Source of the DNA: Sphaerolaimus hirsutus
Taxonomy: Eukaryota; Nematoda; Chromadorea; Monhysterida; Sphaerolaimidae
Reading direction: 5' to 3'
DNA length: 64,000 bases
Assembly (NCBI GenBank): GCA_964036195.1
Contig: OZ038455.1
Location: 12,851,855-12,915,854, forward strand
Under the pieces are notes generated by a model that ran no database searches, was not told the origin of the DNA, and saw only the letters and a list, made by a program, of their open reading frames with translations. Below, piece after piece: positions 61,001 to 64,000 of this stretch; the stretch's first letter is position 1, and every line of letters begins with the position of its first letter. Made by a program: the position numbers and the translations under genes.

Positions 61001-63922
61001 TTGGATTTTTCATGGCGGGATTGGGTGATTGAAAAATAGTTCTTTTATGATCCTATTTTTTAAACATTATTTTTCAATAAAAATGAGACAGCAGTAGTAG
61101 TGATTTCCGTCAAAAACACACCACAGCTTTTTATTACATGCCAGCATGTAAAAAAGGATAGTTTAAAAAAAATGGATGAAAAATGGTTCGATTTGCCCTC
61201 AACTCACGTAGACACATGATGTTTACGTCAATACATGTTAATATAAAAACCACTGGATCTATGATATTTATTGACTGAAGCAACTTTTTATGTAAGTTCA
61301 ACATCAGGTAAATTGTGTTGCCCCTAAACTCATGCATCAGTGGCTGCAGTTAATCAACCAACTGCAATAAAAAAAAGAAGTTTGATGTAGCCACAACTCA
61401 TGTGAGCGGTACAGACCTGCCAATAAAGCACTTTGTCAAAGTTTTTGCAAACTTATAAAATGCATAACATTTAACAATACCTCACGCCTTCTACGTATGA
61501 CCCGGAACACGCCCCCCCCCCCAAGACACATCCCTGACTCTAACCCCTGCACCCCAAAAAAACCCCCCAAACCCTCCGCAGCCACGGCGCCAATGTGCGT
61601 GTGGACGGCGCCGAGCGCCTGCTCCCACCCGTGCGACTACGGCTACAGGCACAGCAACTGCACCGACATGTCCGGCAGGCACTACGAGTCGTGCAACGAG
61701 AACTACTGCAAGGGTGGGTTAGGTGCGGCTTGGTGAGCACTTGATTATACTATGTGGATGCAAACACCAGCACTATATAGGAGTAGGATCTCGGGACTTA
61801 AATTTACGATTTTCGTGTACCTAATGAGGGAAATACTGAGGGACAAATTAACTGGTTTCATAGTAACTCCCAATGCAGACTACAGCTCGGAGCCAGAGTT
61901 CGCGGACTGCATGTCCCTAGACGGCTACTACGCGCACCACACTTGCGTATATTCAGTGGTGGTCGCCAGCAACACTTGGCAGGTACTTAGAATAACGATA
62001 TTTTGTCTGCATTTTGTCAAATCGAATATCAACGTAAAAAAATTTGAAGACATGTTTAGCGATTATAAATAGTATATAGAGTTGCAAGTATTGGTAAACA
62101 GTATCGAATACCAGATATCGATCATCTTTCACAGCGAAAATCGCATAGTAGTATCGAAAAATATCGGACATCGACACAGATGTGTCTTAAATGTCCGAAC
62201 ACATTCACACATTAATGTGAATTTTGAGACTTTTTACAGGATGCATTTCAAGCCTGCGTAGACACGGGCGGAGAATTGCTGCGGATGCACGACACAAATG
62301 ATTTCGCCGGGAGGATACAAAGTTATCTACTGAGCACGGCACGTTTTCCGAGGCAACTTACCGTAAATCTTCGAATAAGTCCCCCTCGAATAACTCCCCC
62401 CTGTTAGCTGACTGAGGAAAAAATACCCCCCCTCCTCGATCAACAACCCCCTACTTTATGGATGGAGACGACGTACATTTATAAACACGTTGTCAATGTA
62501 AATATGTGCACATTAAAAAAAATGTGTCCTTTTGCAGCTGATGTTCACTAGCATGGATTCCATTGCATTAAATATGGATTCATGCATGAATTTAACCCCA
62601 TTCATACAATTTATTGATCATGCATTTTACTCAATATTCTGATGAAATATAACCCCTCCCCTCAAATAACTCCCCCTCAAAAAATTTCTGACGCCCCCGG
62701 GGATTTATGGTATCCGAAATTGAAAAGTGAACACACATAAACCAGTCAAAAACACTCGCAGTGGGCCTACATCCCGCACTTCATCGCATTGAAAACCTTT
62801 TATGAATCTGGCAGCGACAACTTCGGCAAGTGGATGCTGGATAGGGCAACCGCCGATGGCACCTACCACGTCAGTTTTTACAAAAAAAACTTGAATAGTA
62901 AAGATTTAAAAGCAGAGCGTGAGTGCAGATCGATTTTATGCAAGCAACACTAAATTTAAGTGTGATTCAATAATTTAATGTGTCTGCACACACCAGTTTT
63001 CAACCGAAGTTTCGAAAACTCAAAAATCAGCTTCAACGCATTTGAGTTTTCTATTAAGAGGTGTCCGTCAACTACAGTTCATGGAGATTGCAATGACTCA
63101 TTCTAGCAAACTCAAGTGCATTCAAACCTGATTTATGAGTTTCCAAATTTCGCTTGAAAATTAATGTGGGCAGGCACAATGACTTTACTTACTTGCCTAA
63201 ATTAACCTTATACCATTTTTGCAAGTGTATATTTATACACCGAGCTTGCATAGAGAACTTGAAGCAGTGACAAATCAACCAAAAAACACAGGCGAGCGGC
63301 ACATGGTTCTGGCCGGACGCCACCAAACCATGCGCCGCTATTACAGCTGATAGAACTAGCTCCAACGTGGGCACTTTGACTGCGATGCAGTATCACCCAG
63401 TTGCTTGCAGTACTGCTGAAGCGTCAGTTAGCAGAGCGCTGTGTTCGAAACGTTAGCAAAGTTATTTGCTCGGAGAGATTGGACAATTATTTCTCGAACT
63501 TGCACAATCATAATAGCGCGATGATCGCAAAAGTTCAAAATGTCTCAAAAACTGCGTATATAGCTATTTAGATAGGTGGGCGACGGGAGGGGGTTACCTA
63601 ATACCTATTTTTAACTTAGTTATTTATGCCTTTTTCTTCCTCTGGGGTCGAAATTCGCAGGGGTCCAAATATACAAGACCCCCGGGGTAACCACCCCACA
63701 ACCCCCCTACAAAACCCTTCGAGTGACGGTCAAAACAAGTCCCCAAAACAATCCAATTCAAATCACGAAAGGCACGCGCTACATGGACTTCACGCACACG
63801 GCGGGCACCAAGATCGCGCCCGGCGCCGACTCGGTGCCCCTCTCCGTGACCACCGCCGGCGAAGAGTGGCAGTGCGGGCTGGCGTGCAGACGGGCCGACG
63901 TGTGCTTGGCTTACAATTTTAG
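37006..63922 (+). CDS. Gene B: tandem paralog of gene A, runs off window
   Basis: Exons: 37006-37069 (signal peptide), 37390-37465, 37641-37807, 39734-39883, 60146-60238 (first CTLD: CFGITGDVW, WDAAALECTDL, DDCLDLQSS, LCE), 60498-60896 (mucin linker), 61582-61713 (TSP1-like, CVWTAPSACSHPCDYGY), 61879-61982, 62240-62362, 62762-62869, 63292-63451 (second CTLD: DAFQACVDTGGELLRMHD to LCSK), 63772-63922 (PAN start, EWQCGLACRRADVCLAYNF). About 575 residues are encoded here. Every phase equals that of gene A, and exons 39734-39883 (150 nt) and 61879-61982 (104 nt) have the same lengths as their partners. Exon 3 is unsplit, unlike gene A. Intron 4 is 20.3 kb because of the LTR retrotransposon. The CTLD2-to-PAN join uses donor GTTAGC at 63452; a TAG follows at once if it is not used. 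The last exon lies beyond 64000. Confidence 0.85.
38032..39320. repeat. GCACCGGCACCGGTGCC repeat element in gene B intron 3
   Basis: The left end TAGTGATGAAAAGGCACAGG resembles the hAT-like end at 35436; GCACCGCACCGGCACCGGTG blocks occur at 38048-38235 and in related form at 39160-39320. The right terminus and target duplication are not recognisable. A separate MITE (38614-39036) is nested inside. Confidence 0.65.
38614..39036. repeat. Hairpin MITE, TTAGACCCCGTTTACACGG ends
   Basis: The left end TTAGACCCCGTTTACACGG and right end CCGTGTAAACAGGGGTCTTA are inverted, as are the inner TTTTTGTGACGACTCG and CGAGTCGTCACA-like motifs and CAATAAGTTGAG/CTCAACTTATTG. A second copy starts at 63926. Confidence 0.8.
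39321..39733. other. Rest of gene B intron 3
   Basis: Contains CTATCTATCTATCTGG and AATTTTCACTC-type low-complexity sequence. A related stretch (TATATTGA(A/G)CCCC with preceding TTTTAGC blocks) occurs at 58565-58725. No coding signal before the exon at 39734. Confidence 0.5.
41556..41762 (+). CDS. U3-encoded 68-residue membrane protein (5' LTR)
   Basis: Starts MDYPAYDIF, then a Cys-containing polar part, one long hydrophobic segment (about residues 26-53) and a GGGFGISVEFAE tail: probably a small single-pass (or hairpin) membrane protein. It lies in U3 upstream of the TATA box, so this copy is outside the main transcript; the 3' LTR copy would be within it. It is conserved in the diverged solo LTR at 28734. 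A pyrimidine-rich splice acceptor (TTTTTTCCTTGACAG) lies about 48 bp upstream. No family recognised. Confidence 0.75.
   Translation: MDYPAYDIFSLCINNTCASYALDINVIFVYYTLFLLMGLLFACLFVSLIAVCFPVRGGGFGISVEFAE
42086..42093 (+). promoter_or_regulatory. LTR TATA box
   Basis: TATAAAAG, conserved in position in the 3' LTR (56132) and the diverged solo LTR (29191). Transcription would start about 25-30 bp downstream, near 42115, marking the U3/R border. Confidence 0.75.
42257..42262 (+). terminator. LTR polyadenylation signal
   Basis: AATAAA, also at 56303 in the 3' LTR and kept in the solo LTR (CTAAATAAAAACTC). It lies about 170 bp after the TATA box, so R is short and U5 is about 0.27 kb. Confidence 0.6.
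42557..42574 (+). promoter_or_regulatory. Primer binding site, initiator tRNA-Met type
   Basis: TGGTAGCAGCGAGTGGTT starts 2 nt after the 5' LTR. It resembles the complement of the 3' end of animal initiator tRNA-Met (about 16 of 20 positions), the usual primer class for many Ty3-like elements. Confidence 0.7.
42615..47006 (+). CDS. Gag-protease-RT (first part) polyprotein, 1463 codons
   Basis: Residues 1-155 are basic then low-complexity; an in-frame ATG at 43080 (codon 156) may be the main gag start. Residues about 320-490 form a Retrotrans_gag-like capsid region. A CCHC zinc knuckle (C586, C589, H594, C599) follows. Between about 864 and 942 lie hydrophobic, membrane-like segments, unusual in this position. 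The aspartic protease motif DTGA starts at D1061, with ILLGADVL about 70 residues later. RT begins near residue 1340 and includes the VIDYRRLNAV block. The frame stops at TAG 47004-47006 next to a T5 run (47000-47004); the rest of RT continues in the +1 frame. No -1 slippery heptamer is obvious, so a single-base change is the simpler reading. The break is described only. Confidence 0.9.
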   Translation: MTIAGENKRTTARLEERKATRSTQPISTDIFVLGRETDEIISGQKREKRKSKKKPKSVQFSTDAHCSEPGTAELSDEPNDFDVNCWVDAEGPVPERGAEESFPTCEQGKPSAGAEVPFPTVGQSKLGHRSASAGYRSASTQSSSECVFFRYSTLSMAHASGSGVNTGPDVVQLLIQAKNLTLNQINSSIVGNSVQGSEWNLSQVVTQTVSIAAYLYNQRPMSSLENGNMSDNDEKLVSLVKLGVDCYNLRNDVSQIADAINAFAEYIHLEKPDMQAINSVISAVSNSGGCSTATTPPIPAVSMIATSREGYAAAMTALTGQVIPFKGRADDKFADWRKNWDAVCEALQIPTDERKSLLPVYLRDSARSIYMSHKSELINLDYEEFMDTLERYYTNPISEHHAQREVISSEQGEDEDVLNWSVRLEKIIKRAFPKLSKIEREKMAVAKFVSGLYPDIRRNVSITAGAKFQDVVNNARTQESFLEIDKDKVGGKKKSKSNAELVSEATNSVIERIFALGGAGAFGNSPPVPAAAENPKFEEQRVKLEELSRQLEDKDKRLVDLEKQLIGNNAAKPVSKFRPRKFDEGCYECGADDHFRSDCPKLTEEEKARFRNFRRGPPQRPMNNFRGPANMMRSAQQPVYSMQAPPYLYYPPPAQVSTTSWSPVQQVQSSQMAIAAPPSTELTALNPTRVSANSVNHARSVQESKEYVRMIRVVPGLESSDEEAEDPCNPPEITPQEHQFMLEREAWIMPWVYARSLDSMIFRTKWWAQLQHMGLQGLNISGFCEHADEHPHDDPEDTLTYVKLEALLELTMHTFMCEPPDISLSRTSSDSELYVLSDYCEASVPTLYRTWSEPSMLPSVLNRVFFLCCLFTFFASADALGVPSGGVVKKKGVSDEWILTVRNFLEGFIAGMCTSVFLRYILPALCELVLYLVFTVCDWIKMRVLRVQLNRMLAIENRRNPARGATPVTPPQKLNPVSADSSGYSADIEETPVSRFKRLPPLRVPKGSAVMEKVNVVTLTSEEIANIKSITAKRKELVPIYYSPSITVEIEGNEYKRCLLDTGAMRSLCSPLVLARHRNNCIAFDEVTPVGGLQSASQCKLQIEGQLELQVMITGKAFSIVFQVISGLSDDILLGADVLRHMVIDMPARELRIESGDTRKKLTVPFDNPSPVVQERHIYAVVTEPTEIKPRHETIISAKLSEPIDELTFAIEPLNEFHVKTGVFAANAVYESASELFPVRCVNVTEVPVKLQVGQKIAIVEPVECVLQVRRGDRPAEWVRECRERDMSFTDTILEASEEKVPTKGTVPSKAANTTMKVVCADGREMDFEIPVELDEIKRQQLKELILTHQDAFARDKYDLGYSELVDYRLQLTSKIPVACRMYRLSLDDQQYLEKHLSCLLEHDVIEHSTSPYCAPTLVVTKPDGAKRMVIDYRRLNAVVHAPQFPLPRLDDTIESLHSCKYF
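47007..49809 (+). CDS. Pol: RT (second part), RNase H, integrase
   Basis: The frame is open from just after the break; the first ATG is at 47101. The RT catalytic motif YIDD is at codons 34-37 from that ATG, followed by the thumb. RNase H has TDAS and TDAKS acidic blocks. Integrase has an HHCC zinc finger (HPTAGHLG to CPSC, about codons 541-580), a DDE core (AIDAVGPLP near 604, SDNAPSF near 670, E in LVERRNG near 705) and a C-terminal GPY/F-type module (HHYIGPYECLD). No chromodomain is seen. Codon use resembles ORF1. Confidence 0.93.
49810..50333 (+). other. Untranslated gap between pol and the helicase-like ORF
   Basis: 524 bp, AT-rich, no ORF. Near its end (about 50300-50322) it carries TTTTCCGGTGCTCTACTTTG, matching TTTTTCCGGTATTCTACTTTG just before the internal gag ATG at 43080. 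A splice acceptor or leader for ORF3 expression is plausible but unproven. Confidence 0.6.
50334..53642 (+). CDS. ORF3: superfamily-1 helicase-like protein, 1102 codons
   Basis: Not a standard retrotransposon gene. Residues 1-600 have no domain I recognise and start with a Gly/Ser-rich segment. Walker A/motif I is SPFGSGKTT (K608), motif II is VDEAS (D895, E896) and motif III is GDSKQL (924-929), the pattern of UPF1/NAM7/MOV10/ZNFX1-type SF1 helicases. The spacing between motifs I and II is about 285 residues, long for the family, with an acidic insert near residue 805. After residue 930 the second RecA lobe (motifs IV-VI) is absent and is replaced by a Glu/Gln/Pro-rich tail of about 170 residues. 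It could bind ATP and RNA but is unlikely to be a complete helicase. Env-like membrane features are absent. Origin by capture of a host helicase is inference. Confidence 0.85.
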   Translation: MTSSGGVPMGGYGASSSSYRGGRIAKAPLKSWTSHGKQGGDTIPPLPYNPPRNARSTCPEFVINQKLSGIVDRVHVGNEPRPTSYQCHIRFDGDAQALLESYPEWSEAETAYPFFTYSVNKAERARERSVQKILKEYREANEAYDMFLPLVRHGMHFVATGISRVSANPKYWELRGVTIMKNDAQMPLFLGRPVVIVSQGQVDLSVDEPASEISQRGQENREGYHPYPAKWRYLRLRAAFTPSRYISAPPFKGADERDPGPEKLIFAHSENVMESDIHPHAGQLGVAHVEYHAFDDAGKVNNFYWGHAYGVRIFSARQIEAGMEWKGEMNRNYLTSQLQLRSIFLAAANVCHEAHLRYTATRAKAVRAQVTWQNGPRGLIAIIRWERVHLNPAAAMRDTAEWHRNKAQGYMLNFTSPMSSLQIVEADPRGEERALTGRPQINLRTVSADITAEAVQLVAKPDVLVPQALSPHLLPNCDYMVRGSALSPSYNGRMETLERLCIMGPSGYRPTESNTGMLAVEDQVKMAVVLHKQLNQVETDWQRTLDKIESDGLYAEVRRGTCEDLLQAQQGDFRPQEGQGRVIASVIKSVRKTAPLLLMCDSPFGSGKTTVQSQCAYAVVFKFTEKNDPPNPLKRELPSDANKNALYHSTMTTCSVNSAADESARRSLQSLANIGLPNLETVVEVLLRSRERWTAMDDKPNFQTPGYARFCQVRAAFAIRVLSPLLEVDDRYVDMTLQQLPLLNLIAQNMPMHVIRLNDHWLTAYERFTAQRHICDTLNEIIANNQHPADIFEAIRSQLPLVRLSIDEDDEDDLVPLDDGQEEGVQAWGAAAGFVDDNQVWGKIYKREMRRLVRVATRLHKVVLNVLQPGQVHVTLDSSRDKRLQVLKYAAVFVDEASLADETAIFGAVSNARLPHNGLVLLFGDSKQLTRMVRPAPPVPAHKQKTHQEEEVMEVEQEQSEQGAQQQEPTMEGQRQEQEPEPDTEEANNAIIGEKLDELIQMAGELNTELDAERQQQSMSPDRQMLREMDAIQEEANESAEPMQEDEQEQEQPEEVAAQQLQQPVQVVVVGASPPPQEEQSPPPPVTPTLAGLEPEEEMEAE
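53643..53964 (+). other. 3' untranslated segment before 3' LTR
   Basis: 322 bp, T- and A-rich with a T run near 53790. The polypurine tract expected just before the LTR is weak: the best purine cluster is GGGAGG at about 53936. Confidence 0.6.
53965..56600 (+). repeat. 3' LTR, 2636 bp
   Basis: Same length and ends as the 5' LTR; no difference was found in the stretches compared. TATAAAAG at 56132 and AATAAA at 56303. Confidence 0.95.
55602..55808 (+). CDS. U3-encoded 68-residue membrane protein (3' LTR)
   Basis: Same as the 5' LTR copy. This copy lies within the genomic RNA (3' U3) and could be expressed from a spliced mRNA using the acceptor about 48 bp upstream, comparable in layout to accessory genes located in the U3 of some retroviruses. 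Function unknown. Confidence 0.75.
   Translation: MDYPAYDIFSLCINNTCASYALDINVIFVYYTLFLLMGLLFACLFVSLIAVCFPVRGGGFGISVEFAE
56605..57640. mobile_element. Reversed TAGGGATGGCC-type MITE remnant with nested hairpin
   Basis: Sequence at about 56690-56724 and 57494-57600 matches the complement of 34500-34600 (GGTACATTAGACAACTGGCA). A hairpin element (56725-57493, ends GAAGAGTTTCGTTCCATAAG and its inverse) is inserted in it between copies of ATAT. The left end of the MITE is missing at the retrotransposon junction. Confidence 0.7.
57820..60052. mobile_element. Large foldback element, TAAACACCTTCCCGGTC ends
   Basis: Both ends carry TAAACACCTTCCCGG in inverse orientation, with arms of several hundred bp (for example AACAAGTTCACCACCCA and TGGGTGGTGAACTTG; centre near 59310). 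It is a second member of the 17960-19095 family and has a hAT-like MITE nested in its left arm. Confidence 0.8.
58253..59031. mobile_element. hAT-like MITE, TAGGGTGGCAGA ends, 8-bp TSD
   Basis: Ends TAGGGTGGCAGA and TCTGCCACCCTA are flanked by a perfect 8-bp duplication CACCCAAC (58245-58252 and 59032-59039). Subterminal blocks are tandem TACCG units (TTTACCGTACCGTACCG) interrupted by GCACTTTT. Confidence 0.9.
60498..60896 (+). repeat. Mucin-type tandem repeat, 33-bp unit, in gene B
   Basis: A 399-nt exon of nearly pure Thr/Ser/Pro. The centre is about five copies of a 33-bp unit encoding TTTPTTTSATM, flanked by STSTST runs. The unit differs in length and sequence from the 24-bp unit of gene A, so the linkers have expanded separately while the flanking exons stayed colinear. 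Confidence 0.9.
60897..61581. other. Gene B intron 6
   Basis: Non-coding, AT-rich; no repeat family of the window recognised. It ends in a C-rich tract before the TSP1-like exon. Confidence 0.6.
62359..62713. repeat. MITE, TACCGTA family, at gene B exon 9 donor
   Basis: The left end TACCGTAAATCTTCGAATAA and right end CCCCGGGGATTTATGGTA are inverted members of the family at 4-161. The predicted donor (ACC then GTAAAT at 62363) lies 4 nt inside the left end. Confidence 0.7.
62989..63178. repeat. Short MITE with GCACACACCAG ends in gene B intron
   Basis: TCTGCACACACCAGTTTTCA at the left and TGAAAATTAATGTGGGCAGG at the right, with inverted inner arms (AAACTCAAAAATCAG and CTGATTTATGAGTTT). It resembles a reduced form of the 14720-17050 element. 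Confidence 0.6.
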
Positions 63923-63925
63923 GTC

Positions 63926-64000
63926 AGTTAAGACCGCGTTTACACGGGTTTTTTTGTGACGACTCGACAACACTAGGTTGAAAAAAAGTTACATAATCAA
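63926..64000. repeat. Left end of a GTTTACACGG MITE
   Basis: TTAAGACCGCGTTTACACGG followed by TTTTTGTGACGACTCGACA, a second copy of the 38614-39036 family, starting a few bases after the PAN exon donor of gene B and cut by the window edge. Confidence 0.7.

Overview
The window is animal nuclear DNA. It has GT-AG introns with matching phases, a 3' partial netrin gene, long AT-rich non-coding stretches and very many transposable elements. Netrin together with secreted C-type lectin, TSP1-like and PAN modules points to an invertebrate; I cannot name the phylum. No bacterial-style operons were seen.

Layout. (1) 261-11338, + strand: seven 3' exons of a netrin gene (laminin-EGF domains and C-terminal NTR domain); the N-terminal laminin domain lies left of the window. 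(2) 11339-21691: intergenic, filled with nested inverted-repeat elements. (3) 21692-31575, + strand: gene A, fourteen exons, a secreted protein built as signal peptide, C-type lectin domain (CTLD), Thr-rich mucin linker, TSP1-like Cys module, second CTLD, PAN/apple module. (4) 31645-35116, - strand: a peptidyl-tRNA hydrolase 2-like gene, convergent with gene A. (5) 37006 to beyond the right edge, + strand: gene B, a tandem paralog of gene A with the same exon order and phases. Its intron 4 is about 20 kb because a complete LTR retrotransposon (39919-56600) and several nested elements sit inside it. A tRNA-Val(AAC) gene lies antisense in gene A.

The retrotransposon is Ty3/Gypsy-like. It has two 2636-bp LTRs of equal length with no difference in the stretches compared, a 4-bp target duplication, an initiator-Met-type primer site and a gag-pol interrupted by one frame change. 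It also has two additions: a 1102-codon ORF with superfamily-1 helicase motifs I, II and III but no second helicase lobe, and a 68-codon membrane-protein ORF inside U3. The U3 ORF is kept open, with mostly silent differences, in an older solo LTR of the same family inside gene A (27107-29649).

The most interesting signal is the link between short inverted-repeat elements and splicing. One MITE family (terminal motif GGCAGTCCCAGACCCTG, eight copies in the first 33 kb) sits inside the third coding exon of gene A. Its own ends provide a GT donor and an AG acceptor that restore the frame, while the same exon in paralog B is uninterrupted. A second copy interrupts the coding sequence of the PTH2-like gene. 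This is what intron-generating transposons (introners) look like. A second MITE family and the solo LTR also supply candidate in-frame donors. At least six further hAT-like MITEs with 8-bp target duplications and two kilobase-scale foldback elements can be delimited. All exon structures are read from splice signals, phase and paralog comparison, without transcript data.
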